In this document: positions 9,691-18,557 of the stretch, piece by piece | Numbering within the stretch: position 1 is the first letter of the stretch | Layout of the letters: each line of letters starts with the position of its first letter | Origin: Streptococcus suis S735 | GTDB lineage: Bacteria; Bacillota; Bacilli; Lactobacillales; Streptococcaceae | Assembly: GCF_000294495.1 (NCBI RefSeq) | Contig: NC_018526.1 | Location: forward strand, 1,860,001 to 1,924,000 | DNA length: 64,000 nt | Reading direction: 5' to 3' | Translations under genes and position numbers: made by a program | Notes under the pieces: model-generated | Told to the model about the DNA's origin: nothing | Databases searched by the model: none | The model's input: the letters and a program-made list of their open reading frames with translations, nothing else

Positions 9691-9697
9691 CCCATTT

Positions 9698-11590
9698 TTA
9701 CCAAATAATCACACGGTCTTCTTTGGCACGCCACATGCCGTCGCCTTCTTGAACGCCAAATGTTTCATGGAATTCATCGAAGTTTGGCAACTGGATGTTG
9801 GTGCGTAGGTGACCTGGTGCATGGACATCGACACTAGCCAACATCTGCATGAACTCAGGACGAGCCTTCATTCGCCAGATGCGAGCAAAGTTAGTGAAGA
9901 ATTCCTCTGCGGAGAAGTCATCTTCTGACTTGGCTGCTTCTAGGGCTGCCGCAATCCCACCAAGGTCGGCAATGTTTTCTGACACGGTCAATTTACCATT
10001 GATTTTGGCACCGTAAGAATCCTGACCCTCAAACTGGTCGATGACCTGCTGAGTACGAGCTTCAAAGGCAGCATAGTCTTCCTCTGTCCACCAGTTATTA
10101 AGGCTACCATGCTCATCAAAGGAAGCACCGTTTGAGTCAAAGGCATGAGAAATCTCGTGGGCAATAACCGCACCGATACCGCCGTAGTTAGCTGATGAAG
10201 ACTGCTCCAGAGAGTAGAAAGGCGCCTGCAAAATGGCCGCTGGGAAGACAATCAAGTTCTTCTGTGGATTGTAGTAGGCGTTGACCATGTGAGCTGGCAT
10301 GCCCCATTCCTTAATGTCCACAGGCTTGTTCCACTTGCTCCAACCATGAGCAATGTCAATCTTGTTTAGTTCGATGGCATTTTCCACCAAGGACTTGCTT
10401 GGGTCAACAAGCTTCTTATAATAACGCTCTGGCAAGGCTTCTGGGTAACCGATATAAGGCTTGATAACATTGAGTTTGACAATGGCCTTGTCACGCGTTT
10501 CCTGAGCCAACCAGTCTGCCGTTTCCAAACGAGATTTGTAAACCTCAATCATCTTGGCAACTTTGGCTTCCACATCGGCCTTGGCTTCTGGTGAGAATTT
10601 TTCTCCTGCATACCAAAGACCGAGGGCTTGGTTAAAGTAGCCTTGTGCCAAGTTGTAGGCTGCTTTTTCTTGGTTTTGCGCCTGCGGTGTACCAGAAAGA
10701 GCACGGCTGTAGGCTCCTGCTAGAATACGGATTTCATCCGACAGGAAGGCTGTATAAGCTCCTGCCGCTTTCAAGATCAAGGTCGCCTTCAAAAGCTCCC
10801 AATTATCCGCACAGTAAATGTCCTTTGCAGCCTGCCAGAAACGTTCCTCAGGCACGATAATCTTGTCTGGCGTTTGACCTAAAATCGCTGTGAAGAAATC
10901 ATCCAAAGGCAACTCTGGTGCCAAGGCAGTAAAATCTGCCCACTCGTAGGGGTGATAGAGTTTTGCATACTCAGAACCCTCTTCATTTGACAGAACATAC
11001 TTGGCAATCGTGGCATCTAGTTCCAAACGCTTGTCCAAGAGGTCCTTGATTTCCTCATCACTGAAACCAAACTTAGGTAAGAGGGCTTCTTGGCTCTCTC
11101 TCCACGTTTTGAGCAACTCTGCTCCTTTTTCATGCCCTTCTTCATAGTAGGTCGTATCTGGCAGGATAATGCCTAGAGAATCTGCCCAGAGGACATTGGT
11201 GGTCGCGTCCATAAAGTCAGGTGCCACACCGAAAGGCATGAGGTTTGGCTTGCCTGCCAACTCATATTCTGCCAGCTTGCTGGTAAATTCTTCGAAAGAG
11301 TTGAGAGCCTTGTACTCTGCAATCAAGGCCTGGGCAGGTTCTGCACCCAAACGGTCACGGATTTCATAGTCAGCTACTTGTTTGTGAAAAGCCACAAAGT
11401 TTTGCAAAACGCTATCTTCTGGGACATCTTCTCCCGCCAACCAAGCGTTTGTCGTGTCAATCATGAGCTTTTCAATCTCATCCGCCAAGTCCGTGAAACC
11501 ACCTGTTCTTGGCTTATCATCTGGAATCACGGCTGTTTTTGCCCATTCACCATTGACGTATTCGTAAAAATCATCTTGTAAACGTATCAT
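9698..11590 (-). CDS. pepO: M13-family metallo-endopeptidase PepO
   Basis: This 630-residue neprilysin-like zinc endopeptidase cleaves oligopeptides and, in streptococci, also acts at the surface on host proteins. The zinc-binding motif VIAHEISHAFDSNG lies near residue 477 and the third zinc ligand in SENIADLGG near residue 537. No signal peptide or transmembrane segment is visible at the N-terminus (MIRLQDDFYEYVNGEW), so it resembles the cytoplasmic/non-classically exported streptococcal PepO. AGGAG precedes the ATG at 11590. It stands alone between leuS and the metal transporter, transcribed toward leuS with a terminator between them. Confidence 0.95.
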   Translation of the reverse strand: MIRLQDDFYEYVNGEWAKTAVIPDDKPRTGGFTDLADEIEKLMIDTTNAWLAGEDVPEDSVLQNFVAFHKQVADYEIRDRLGAEPAQALIAEYKALNSFEEFTSKLAEYELAGKPNLMPFGVAPDFMDATTNVLWADSLGIILPDTTYYEEGHEKGAELLKTWRESQEALLPKFGFSDEEIKDLLDKRLELDATIAKYVLSNEEGSEYAKLYHPYEWADFTALAPELPLDDFFTAILGQTPDKIIVPEERFWQAAKDIYCADNWELLKATLILKAAGAYTAFLSDEIRILAGAYSRALSGTPQAQNQEKAAYNLAQGYFNQALGLWYAGEKFSPEAKADVEAKVAKMIEVYKSRLETADWLAQETRDKAIVKLNVIKPYIGYPEALPERYYKKLVDPSKSLVENAIELNKIDIAHGWSKWNKPVDIKEWGMPAHMVNAYYNPQKNLIVFPAAILQAPFYSLEQSSSANYGGIGAVIAHEISHAFDSNGASFDEHGSLNNWWTEEDYAAFEARTQQVIDQFEGQDSYGAKINGKLTVSENIADLGGIAAALEAAKSEDDFSAEEFFTNFARIWRMKARPEFMQMLASVDVHAPGHLRTNIQLPNFDEFHETFGVQEGDGMWRAKEDRVIIW

Positions 11591-11645
11591 TGATTTTCTC
11601 CTTTGTCTTTCTTAATGACTATAATAACAAAAAATTCTGACAATT

Positions 11646-12485
11646 TCACTTATCAGATGACCGTGACCAAGTATTTTTTAGAATAATACTCGAACAAACC
11701 ACAAGAAGGCTGACAACGGCACAGGTCCCTGACATGGTTAAATCCAGTTGATTGGCCACTAAAAAACCTAGCACAACCGTTAGAATAGCGATACCTTGCC
11801 CTAAAAGAAGCAATTGCCAAAAGGATTTGACCCAACATAGGGCAGCCATACTTGGTGCCACCAAGAAAACAATAACAGTCATCGAACCAATCGCTTCAAA
11901 GGCCAGAACAGTAGTTAAGGAAACTAGAATCAAAATAACCATTTCTAAAATCCTTGTTCGTAAGCCAGACAAACGAGCATGGTTGCTGTCAAATAGGTAC
12001 ACTTGTAAACGATGGTAAGCCCACGCAAAAAATAGAACAATAACCAACCAAGCCAAACTCGACTTGACCAGACTAACAGGGAGTGACCAGGCTAGAACAT
12101 CCATACGATGGAGCGGAGCAAAAAGTACTTCCCCCTGCAAAACCAGATCCACATCCAAGTGAACATTGCGAGCAAAAAGAGAAATAAGTAAAACCGCCAC
12201 CGCAAAAAAGAAAGAAAAAACTAGACCTGTTGCGGCATCATGCGCTATCTTTCGACTATGCAGACGGTCAATGGCAAGAACCGATAATAACCCAAACAGA
12301 CTGGCACCAACTATTAGCAATGGCGAATCCAAACTATGACTAATAAAAAATCCCAGAACAATCCCAAGCAAAACAGAATGCGATAGCGCATCTGCCAGCA
12401 TTGATTGATTTTTTACAACCAGTATCGAGCCGAGCAAGCCACAAGAACTAGCAATAACCATCAAAATGAGTAATACTTCAAACAC
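11646..12485 (-). CDS. troD: Metal (Mn/Zn) ABC transporter permease, second subunit
   Basis: This is an integral membrane permease of the ABC-3 family with about eight hydrophobic segments, a partner of the preceding permease. The segment MLADALSHSVLLGIVLGF carries the conserved aspartate/serine/histidine motif that contacts the ATPase. The start is ambiguous: an ATG at 12491 lies only 1 nt from AGGAG, whereas the GTG at 12485 has a 7-nt spacing, so I prefer the GTG (279 residues). Either way it overlaps the end of the upstream permease, showing translational coupling. Symbol by analogy to the TroABCD systems of streptococci; the metal (Mn, Zn or both) is not proven by sequence. Confidence 0.85.
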   Translation of the reverse strand: MFEVLLILMVIASSCGLLGSILVVKNQSMLADALSHSVLLGIVLGFFISHSLDSPLLIVGASLFGLLSVLAIDRLHSRKIAHDAATGLVFSFFFAVAVLLISLFARNVHLDVDLVLQGEVLFAPLHRMDVLAWSLPVSLVKSSLAWLVIVLFFAWAYHRLQVYLFDSNHARLSGLRTRILEMVILILVSLTTVLAFEAIGSMTVIVFLVAPSMAALCWVKSFWQLLLLGQGIAILTVVLGFLVANQLDLTMSGTCAVVSLLVVCSSIILKNTWSRSSDK

Positions 12486-13338
12486 GACCATTCTCCTTTC
12501 TGACATAGGTAATATACACAAATGCAGACAGGGTCAGACCTGTCAGACAGACGATAATAGTCGGTCCGGTCGACAAACCAGATACACTGGAGCTAATCCA
12601 GGTCCCTACGAAAGCCGACCCAATTGCAACGATTCCTGCCAGTAATAGACTCTTGTGATACGATTTTCCCAGCATCAAGCCAAAGACAGCTGGTGCAATC
12701 AAAAAACTACTCATCAAAATAGCTCCGACTAACTTTAATCCTACTGCAATTAGGCAAATCATCAAAAACATCGTCAACTGCTGCAAGTACTTTACACGAA
12801 CACCAATAACCCTTGCAAAAGTTTGATCAAACAGATATAGCTTATAGTCTTGATAAAAGAAAGCAAACAATGCCAAAGCCAATAGAGAAATAATTCCGAT
12901 GAGTATCACATCATCCAGCTGAATAAAGGCTGCCTGTCCAAATAGATAGGTTTGCAATCCAGCCTGGGAAGCCCCTGCAAAGGCTTCATTTCCCTGAATA
13001 GCATTTTTCAAGACCATTCCCAAACCAAAGAAAGAAGCAGACACCAATGAAAGGGCATTGACTAGGCTGTGACCTCCTTTTCGACGCAGCCAATGGACAA
13101 GTGCATAAGAAAGGTAACCTGACAACACTGCTCCTAACAGCAAGTAGAGAGGATGTCGCGACTGAAAAATCATGAAAGAGACAATCACTCCAGGATAAGA
13201 AGCATGCCCAAGAGCATCCCCAAGCAAACTCTGTTTAGTAAGAACAGATATACTTCCGATAGTGCTGGCTGCTACAGCTAGGCTGACGGTCCCTAAAGCA
13301 ACTGTCCAGAAAGAATACTCTTTGAAAACCTCAAACAT
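12478..13338 (-). CDS. troC: Metal (Mn/Zn) ABC transporter permease, first subunit
   Basis: This 286-residue ABC-3 family permease has multiple hydrophobic helices and the cytoplasmic motif LGDALGHASYPGV near residue 37-50. The start at 13338 (MFEVFKEYSFW) is chosen because AGGAGG lies 5 nt upstream; that Shine-Dalgarno is inside the end of the ATPase gene, whose stop codon (13331-13333) falls just after this start. A longer frame from 13356 would overlap the ribosome binding site. It forms the transmembrane channel together with the next permease, fed by the lipoprotein encoded at 14655-15578. Confidence 0.87.
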   Translation of the reverse strand: MFEVFKEYSFWTVALGTVSLAVAASTIGSISVLTKQSLLGDALGHASYPGVIVSFMIFQSRHPLYLLLGAVLSGYLSYALVHWLRRKGGHSLVNALSLVSASFFGLGMVLKNAIQGNEAFAGASQAGLQTYLFGQAAFIQLDDVILIGIISLLALALFAFFYQDYKLYLFDQTFARVIGVRVKYLQQLTMFLMICLIAVGLKLVGAILMSSFLIAPAVFGLMLGKSYHKSLLLAGIVAIGSAFVGTWISSSVSGLSTGPTIIVCLTGLTLSAFVYITYVRKENGRV

Positions 13339-14101
13339 GACTGCCTCCTTTGGCATTTCCTAGAAACAACCCATTTCCTATGCCGTAGGTCGCCTGATAA
13401 TTCTCGCTTGTCAAAGTCTCATCCATCGGACCAGAGTCAATCACATGCTTATGAAGCCAGACAAGGTGATCAAAGTAGGCATCCAGCGTCGTTAAGTCAT
13501 GATGAATGACAATGGAAGTTTTCCCTTCACATTGGAACTCCTTGAGCATATCCATGATCATGATTTCTGTTGCCTGATCAATCCCTGCTAGAGGCTCATC
13601 CATAAGATACAATTCTGCTTCCTGTGCCAGGGCTCTCGCTAAAAATACCCGCTGACGCTGCCCACCTGAAAGCTGATCAATCTGACGATGGCGTAAATCC
13701 GCAATTTTTAACCGTTCTAGAGCCTGCTCAACAATCTGTCTATCAGCCTTAGTCGGTCTTCTAAACATTCCCTTACTATGAGCGAAGCGTCCCATCAGAA
13801 CAATTTCAAAGACTGTTGCAGGAAATTGCCAATTTACTTGACTGGATTGGGGAATATAGGCTACTTTTTGAGCAATCAACCTCTCTAGACCTGCCTCCTG
13901 ACCAAGCAAGCGAACCTGCCCTGTGTCAGGTTTTTCCAACCCCAAAATGACCTTGAATAGACTGGACTTCCCAGCACCATTTGGTCCAACAATAGCCGTC
14001 CGACTCCCTCTGGGAATCACCAAATTGACATCTTCTAAAGCCATGGTCTGGCTGGCTGTATATGCTAAATTGACATCTTTTAATTCAATGATTGCTGACA
14101 T
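13331..14101 (-). CDS. troB: Metal (Mn/Zn) ABC transporter ATP-binding protein
   Basis: This 256-residue cytoplasmic ATPase drives metal import. Walker A (GPNGAGKSSL, residue 39 region), the ABC signature (LSGGQRQRVFLARAL, near residue 144) and Walker B (ELYLMDEP) are all intact, with the switch histidine in SIVIHHDL. AGGAGGAAAT precedes the ATG at 14101. It heads a three-gene block (ATPase and two overlapping permeases) that lies 553 bp from its probable substrate-binding lipoprotein gene, an unusual gap filled by repeats. Confidence 0.92.
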   Translation of the reverse strand: MSAIIELKDVNLAYTASQTMALEDVNLVIPRGSRTAIVGPNGAGKSSLFKVILGLEKPDTGQVRLLGQEAGLERLIAQKVAYIPQSSQVNWQFPATVFEIVLMGRFAHSKGMFRRPTKADRQIVEQALERLKIADLRHRQIDQLSGGQRQRVFLARALAQEAELYLMDEPLAGIDQATEIMIMDMLKEFQCEGKTSIVIHHDLTTLDAYFDHLVWLHKHVIDSGPMDETLTSENYQATYGIGNGLFLGNAKGGSHV

Positions 14102-14137
14102 ATTTCCTCCTATTTTTAAAAATGATATGCCTCATTC

Positions 14138-14282
14138 ATACTCAATGAAAATCAAAACCAGACCAACCTACCAAGCTGAGAAAGTCGATAAGATTAAGAT
14201 ACCGTACCAACAAATTGCTGGCAAACCCTATACATCGCTTATTTCAACACATCAGTACATGAATTTGATTTTCGCAGAGCAC
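14138..14282 (+). repeat. Degenerate BOX-like repeat
   Basis: The left end ATACTCAATGAAAATCAAAA and the right end TTTGATTTTCGCAGAG match the ends of three better preserved copies at 24479, 24744 and 27524. The middle is diverged and the element is about 145 bp rather than 104 bp. It lies between troA and troB. Confidence 0.6.
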
Positions 14283-14446
14283 CAATGCTTCCTTCAATCG
14301 TATGTTTATAAATCTGTTAAAAATGGTCCAAAAACGGAAAGAACTCAACCTAGACCGAGTCCTTTTTACTACTCATTTGAAATCTCTATTCACGCACAGA
14401 CTACTGATATATAAAGTCCCGCTGTAAACCAAGATCATCGAGGTCT

Positions 14447-14556
14447 ACAAGCGGTATTTCTAGTCAAGGACCTCAATAACTGGTGTGATTTGCTACTAAC
14501 GCCTATCCTCCCCCAAGCGTTACCACCTCCAATAGAAAGAGCCCTATACCGCTTGT
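14447..14556. repeat. Inverted repeat bounding a 110-bp segment in the troA-troB gap
   Basis: ACAAGCGGTAT (14447-14457) and ATACCGCTTGT (14546-14556) are perfect 11-bp inverted copies. No gene is visible in the roughly 370 bp between the BOX-like repeat and the troA stop. The segment could be a mobile-element remnant or a large RNA hairpin; I cannot tell which. Confidence 0.4.
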
Positions 14557-14654
14557 GCTCGAAACAATTGATTGTCCCTCATATTGGTACCTATCAACTC
14601 TATCTTTGGTAATATCTCTAGTCTTCATTGAATAGCAAGTCCGTTCGACCTGTA

Positions 14655-15578
14655 CTATTTCAGATATTTAACCATCAGTTTAACATTATGTTTGTACATG
14701 TCGATAAAGGTATCCCCTTCCTCGCCTTCTGGTGCCAAGGAATCTGAGAACAACTCTTTACCTTCGCCAGTAACAACTTCAACCTGACCACCTTTGGCTT
14801 TTACTGCCTCTTGCAATTTCTTCATGCGTTCTGGATTGGTTGTAGACTCTGTAAAGATAGCCTTGATATTATGGTCGATGATTAGGTTAACTGTCTCAAT
14901 CATGTCACTGTTAGCCACTTCTGAGTCGGTGCTCACGCCTTGAGGAGCATAAAGAGTGAAGTCATAACTAGCAGCAAAGTAATTAAAGGCATCATGTGGT
15001 GTTACCAAATAGCGACTTTCTTTTGGAATCACACTTAATTCTTTTTCTACCCAGGCATGCAAATCATCTAGCTGCGCTTGGTATTTTTCTGTATTTTTCT
15101 GAATCATCTCAGCTTTAGCAGGTAAGAGTTTTTGTAGTTCCTCTGAAGCTACAGCTACAGCTGACTTGTACAAGGGAATTGAAAACCAGAAGTGCGGATC
15201 GACAATCTCTTCTCCATCCTCATCCATCGTATTCAAGTCTTTTGCATTAAAGTTTTTAGAAACAGCTACTCCGGTCTTCTCCAAAGCTTCAACCATTTTA
15301 CCTTCAAAGTGCAAACCGTGATAGAGAACAAGGTCAGCCTTTTGTAATTTTGATAAATCACTAGATTTGGCTACATACAAATGAGGGTCTTCTCCTGCTG
15401 GAATCAGCAAATCACGTTCCACCTCATCACCCGCCAACTGATAGACCATGTCATTGAGGAAGGAAGTAGTCACAGCCACTCTTGGCTTACTAGAGCCTTC
15501 TGTGGTTTGCGATGGACGACAAGCTCCTAACCCTATTAGGGACAATAGCAGAGCAAAACTGAACAATATTTTCTTCAT
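14655..15578 (-). CDS. troA: Metal ABC transporter substrate-binding lipoprotein (TroA-like)
   Basis: This 307-residue surface lipoprotein would capture Mn2+ or Zn2+ for the ABC transporter. The signal peptide ends in the lipobox LIGLGAC, with the lipidated cysteine near residue 19. Metal ligands of the cluster A-I family are visible: His in EDPHLY, His in LYHGLHFEG, His in VDPHFWFS and a late aspartate/glutamate region (FTESTTNPERM). The start at 15578 (MKKILFSF) follows AGGAGAACCTAT; the longer frame from 15608 lacks a ribosome binding site and would spoil the signal peptide. The promoter region shared with the divergent regulator carries a perfect palindrome at 15623-15636, so metal repression is likely. 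Confidence 0.9.
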   Translation of the reverse strand: MKKILFSFALLLSLIGLGACRPSQTTEGSSKPRVAVTTSFLNDMVYQLAGDEVERDLLIPAGEDPHLYVAKSSDLSKLQKADLVLYHGLHFEGKMVEALEKTGVAVSKNFNAKDLNTMDEDGEEIVDPHFWFSIPLYKSAVAVASEELQKLLPAKAEMIQKNTEKYQAQLDDLHAWVEKELSVIPKESRYLVTPHDAFNYFAASYDFTLYAPQGVSTDSEVANSDMIETVNLIIDHNIKAIFTESTTNPERMKKLQEAVKAKGGQVEVVTGEGKELFSDSLAPEGEEGDTFIDMYKHNVKLMVKYLK

Positions 15579-15622
15579 ATAGGTTCTCCTTTTATTTTTA
15601 TTAAGCATACCTAACTATATAA

Positions 15623-15679
15623 TTAGATTAATCTAAAAAAATCATTTTGTCAACTGATTTTTAAATTTTTTGATATAAT
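15623..15679. promoter_or_regulatory. Operator palindrome and promoter between troA and its regulator
   Basis: TTAGATTAATCTAA at 15623-15636 is a perfect 14-bp palindrome in the 125-bp divergent intergenic region, the expected place for a DtxR/MntR-family operator. The regulator gene has an extended -10 (TGATATAAT, 15671-15679) 24 bp before its start. Binding is inference. Confidence 0.55.
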
Positions 15680-15703
15680 AGTTTCAGAAGAAAGCGAGTT
15701 CTC

Positions 15704-16363
15704 ATGACACCAAACAAAGAAGATTACCTAAAATGTATTTATGAACTGGGTCAATTAGACCAAAAAATTACCAATAAACTCATCGCAGAGAAGATGGCCT
15801 TCTCCGCACCAGCCGTTTCCGAAATGCTCAAAAAAATGGTAGCCGAAGAGCTCATTTCTAAGGATGCCAAGGCAGGTTATCTCCTCAGTCAAACTGCCCT
15901 TGAAATGGTAGCCAGCCTCTATCGCAAACACCGCTTGATTGAGGTATTCTTAGTTGAGCAACTTGGCTACTCTCCAGAAGAAGTACATGAAGAGGCTGAG
16001 ATTTTAGAACACACCGTTTCAGATCACTTTATCAATCGCCTAGACCTGCTACTGGAACAGCCTCAAACTTGTCCTCACGGGGGAAGCATTCCTCAAGCAG
16101 GACAACCGCTCATCGAACGCTACCAGACACGGCTGTCACAGCTAACTGAGACAGGGAACTACCAGCTTGTCCGTATCCATGACTTCTATCAACTCCTTCA
16201 GTACTTGGAACAACATGAATTAGCTGTCGGTGATTTACTAACCGTCACAGCCTTCGACCAGTTTGCCCAGACCATCACCATCCAGTACAAGGACAAAGAG
16301 CTCGCCGTCCCAACAGCCATCGCTCAACAATTATTCATCGAAAAAAGCAATCGCCCAGCCTAA
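15704..16363 (+). CDS. troR: DtxR/MntR-family metalloregulator
   Basis: This 219-residue repressor senses Mn2+ or Fe2+ and would silence the divergent metal importer when metal is sufficient. The N-terminal winged helix (about residues 1-65, with AFSAPAVSEMLKKM as recognition region) is followed by a dimerisation/metal domain with HRLIEVFL, EEVHEEAEILEHTVSDHF and CPHGGSIP, and a C-terminal SH3-like domain from about residue 150. Those motifs contain the usual His/Glu/Cys metal ligands. The ribosome binding site is weak (AGAAGAAAG), consistent with low expression of a repressor. Symbol by analogy to TroR/ScaR/MtsR; the exact metal is uncertain. Confidence 0.87.
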   Translation: MTPNKEDYLKCIYELGQLDQKITNKLIAEKMAFSAPAVSEMLKKMVAEELISKDAKAGYLLSQTALEMVASLYRKHRLIEVFLVEQLGYSPEEVHEEAEILEHTVSDHFINRLDLLLEQPQTCPHGGSIPQAGQPLIERYQTRLSQLTETGNYQLVRIHDFYQLLQYLEQHELAVGDLLTVTAFDQFAQTITIQYKDKELAVPTAIAQQLFIEKSNRPA

Positions 16364-16384
16364 ACAAGCTGAGCGATTTTTTCT
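16349..16384. terminator. Bidirectional terminator after troR
   Basis: AATCGC...CAGC pairs with GCTG...GCGATT (one internal mismatch) and is followed by a T run on the plus strand; an A run on the other side lets it also serve the convergent gene at 16399. Confidence 0.7.
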
Positions 16385-16398
16385 TCTAAAATAAATAG

Positions 16399-16674
16399 TT
16401 ACCTCTTTTTCAAATTACGGAAAATAGATCTGGCTGCAAAAAATAGTTGCCCACATACATACACCAACCAAAGTAGGAAACCTATATAAAAACAGCCCAA
16501 TAGAAAATGAGGGTTATAGGTTAAAGGCTGCAAGACAAACATGAGAATCCCTACCAACCCCCACCGCATACCCCAGGTCATCTTTCTCTGGATAATCCAC
16601 TCCAGCCAATCTTCTCCAACTGAACTTCTGGTTTCCAGATACTCTTGATTAAGGTCTTGAAAAAATTTTCTCAT
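16399..16674 (-). CDS. Small two-helix membrane protein of unknown function
   Basis: This 91-residue protein is not recognised. It has a charged N-terminus (MRKFFQDLNQEY) and two hydrophobic segments at about residues 33-52 and 57-80, ending in basic residues, which suggests a two-pass membrane protein. I place the start at the ATG at 16674, 8 nt after AGGTGG; a GTG four codons earlier overlaps that ribosome binding site. It is convergent with troR and separated by about 100 bp from the CPBP protease gene upstream, so it may be co-transcribed with it. Confidence 0.55.
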   Translation of the reverse strand: MRKFFQDLNQEYLETRSSVGEDWLEWIIQRKMTWGMRWGLVGILMFVLQPLTYNPHFLLGCFYIGFLLWLVYVCGQLFFAARSIFRNLKKR

Positions 16675-16771
16675 ATTTCTGCCCACCTCTGCACTTGATA
16701 GTTAGCAATTATAAAATTGCCAACTTCCTCTCAGTATACAGGCATTTCCACAAAATGTCTACTGTCAATTT

Positions 16772-17446
16772 TTATCCACCAATCTGCACCAAACCAAATA
16801 AAATTTGGAGGAATAAAATGGAGGCATTATAGAAGCTATGTGCAAGGATAGTATCCGTCATTCGTCTATTGCACATATACAGATAGCCCAGATAAGCCCC
16901 TGTGATAAAGTGACCTAAAAATGCCACTGAAAAGTTCCAGGTATGACAATAAGCAAATAGAAGGGCAGAAAATACGATGACCATTTGAGGATGCTTAGGA
17001 AAATACTGGGCTGTCTTTTCTAACAAAATTCCTCTGTAAAGAAATTCTTCTAAAACTGGAGCAAACAAGACAACTGAGAGAGCCATCACCCCAAAATTGT
17101 CCGAATTTAACTGATTGACTGTATCCATGGCGTTAGAATCACTAAGGCTAAGACCCAAATACTGCCAAAAGAGGTTCAGGCAAGTTTGTCCAGTAAATAC
17201 CAGTGCTGTCATTCCGACTATTTTTAAAACATTCAGCTTCTCTCTTGAAAAGACTTGATGCTTCATCATTCCTCGTCTGATGACAGAAAGTAGTGCCAAT
17301 ATTGGAAGACCAAGCCCTATCATGACTGCAAGTTTTAGTAGCACATTCTCTTGAAAGGCTGTTATCCCCACATAAGCTGGAAATTGAATGAGCAAAGTGA
17401 GCAGCAAGGTACCCACTGCTAAAACGATGGATTTTATTATTTTCAT
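16772..17446 (-). CDS. CPBP-family intramembrane metalloprotease
   Basis: This 224-residue polytopic membrane protein carries the CPBP (Abi) motifs: EE in APVLEEFLYRG near residue 130, a histidine in CHTWNF near residue 165, and HFITGAYLG. In streptococci such proteins often accompany bacteriocin loci as immunity or processing factors. The ATG at 17446 lies 7 nt after AGGAG; the frame upstream is not needed. Directly upstream lies a second, truncated CPBP fragment fused to a broken response regulator, so this may be the surviving copy of a former tandem. Its substrate is unknown. Confidence 0.8.
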   Translation of the reverse strand: MKIIKSIVLAVGTLLLTLLIQFPAYVGITAFQENVLLKLAVMIGLGLPILALLSVIRRGMMKHQVFSREKLNVLKIVGMTALVFTGQTCLNLFWQYLGLSLSDSNAMDTVNQLNSDNFGVMALSVVLFAPVLEEFLYRGILLEKTAQYFPKHPQMVIVFSALLFAYCHTWNFSVAFLGHFITGAYLGYLYMCNRRMTDTILAHSFYNASILFLQILFGLVQIGG

Positions 17447-17509
17447 ATTCTCTCTCCTTTCCATTGTCATTTATAACCTACTCAATTGTTTTTCACAATG
17501 TTCACACCT

Positions 17510-18330
17510 TTAAACACTTATAACATTTAAAATGGTCACAATACTGTTCGACAAGATATGTGCCACTATCGGATATTTGAGATGGTTCGTTTTATAGTAA
17601 ATCCAAGAAAACAAAAATCCTGGAAAAAGTGCCGACCAGAAACTCAAAGAAATTTCATAACTATGTACAAAAGCAAATAAAACTGCTGTAATTAACACGC
17701 TAATATTTAATGGATTCACTACACAAGAACGATGTGCCTGGTAAAGTCTTTCATCAGCTTTCGCTATATCCGATACTTTCCCGTAAAACTCTGTCTGACC
17801 TGTTTTCGTTTTTAAAATGACTTTATGAATCGTTGATGATTTTCAAAATAAAGGATGTCACTAAAAGGAACTTGAATATGAGCAGTTTCAGTTTTGTATA
17901 CAAAAGAATTTTCAGCTACAGTATGATCAATATTTTCAAAAGCATGCACTAAGACATCTGATACTGCCTTTTGAAAGTCACTATCCTCCAGGCCTTTATC
18001 TATAAAATCTAAAGCAGAAACCTGATAACGATATGTTACTGGCATAAATTCTGAGTGAGTTGTTACAAAGACAATAACAGCATAAGGATCTCGAGCCCGG
18101 ATTTCTTTAGCGATTTCCATTCCTTTCTTTTCTTCTCCTTTTATTTCAATATCTAAAAAGAAAAATTGATGATTCCCTGCTTCCTCAATTGATTCCAATA
18201 ATTGATTTGGTTTACCAAAAACTTCTAGGAATTTATACCTTACTGACGTTTCTTCAACACACTGCCTAATAGCATTTTCTAACCTGCTCTGCTGAAAAAA
18301 ATCATCTTCTAATACAAAAATATTAAGCAT
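17510..18330 (-). pseudogene. Broken LytTR response regulator fused to a CPBP C-terminal fragment
   Basis: From 18330 a frame of 172 codons encodes a receiver domain (MLNIFVLEDDFF, phospho-Asp in FFLDIEIKG, LDFIDKG) and the first strand of a LytTR DNA-binding domain, then stops at 17812. In the -1 frame the LytTR domain continues without a gap (HKVILKTKTGQTEFYGKV to QAHRSCVVNPLNI, down to about 17705), so a one-base deletion near 17818 broke the gene. That same frame then switches in the middle of the LytTR domain into a CPBP protease C-terminus (FAFVHSYE, YPIVAHILSN) ending at 17510, so a deletion fused the two genes. The receiver resembles ComE/BlpR/SilA-type quorum-sensing regulators. No histidine kinase or pheromone gene remains nearby. 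Confidence 0.8.
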
Positions 18331-18402
18331 TGCTATCTCCTAAACTTTTTGTAAGTTATAATCATTATTATAGCATATTTAGACAAAAGATAAGTGTCCA
18401 AC

Positions 18403-18431
18403 TTGACTTGGTAGACCTGCCAATGTATAAT
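18403..18431 (+). promoter_or_regulatory. Strong promoter of the antisense RNA of module 1
   Basis: TTGACT (18403-18408) and TATAAT (18426-18431) are separated by exactly 17 bp. No protein gene follows in this direction; the transcript would run into the antisense RNA hairpins. Confidence 0.75.
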
Positions 18432-18437
18432 AAACAT

Positions 18438-18557
18438 AGGAAAAGGTAGTTGCTGGAAACAACTACCCCTTGCAGAACCGTTTAAGACGGTGGCTTGTTA
18501 TAAATTATTAAAAAATAACCGTGAACTCGCCAAAGTTATAGACGGTTATTTTTTTTG
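18438..18557 (+). ncRNA. Putative antisense RNA (type I antitoxin-like), module 1
   Basis: A transcript from the promoter at 18403-18431 would contain three hairpins: GGTAGTTG/CAACTACC, a small ACCGT/ACGGT hairpin followed by GGCT, and a terminator AATAACCGT/ACGGTTATT with eight Ts ending near 18557. Its last 50 nt are antisense to the 3' end of the holin-like toxin gene at 18508-18690, the usual arrangement of TxpA/RatA- or Fst-type modules. The segment AAGACGGTGGCT (18484-18495) is a perfect inverted copy of 18718-18729 in the toxin leader. The same three-hairpin plan is found at 41300-41416. Transcription is inferred, not shown. Confidence 0.65.

Noticed and set aside
9596..9697. T-box or other riboswitch before leuS
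   Set aside because: Only about 100 bp separate pepO and leuS, part of which is the pepO terminator; there is no T-box motif and no antiterminator pair.
18084..18330. Intact response regulator gene
   Set aside because: The receiver is intact but the DNA-binding domain is cut by a frameshift and then fused to a CPBP fragment, so a functional regulator is unlikely.
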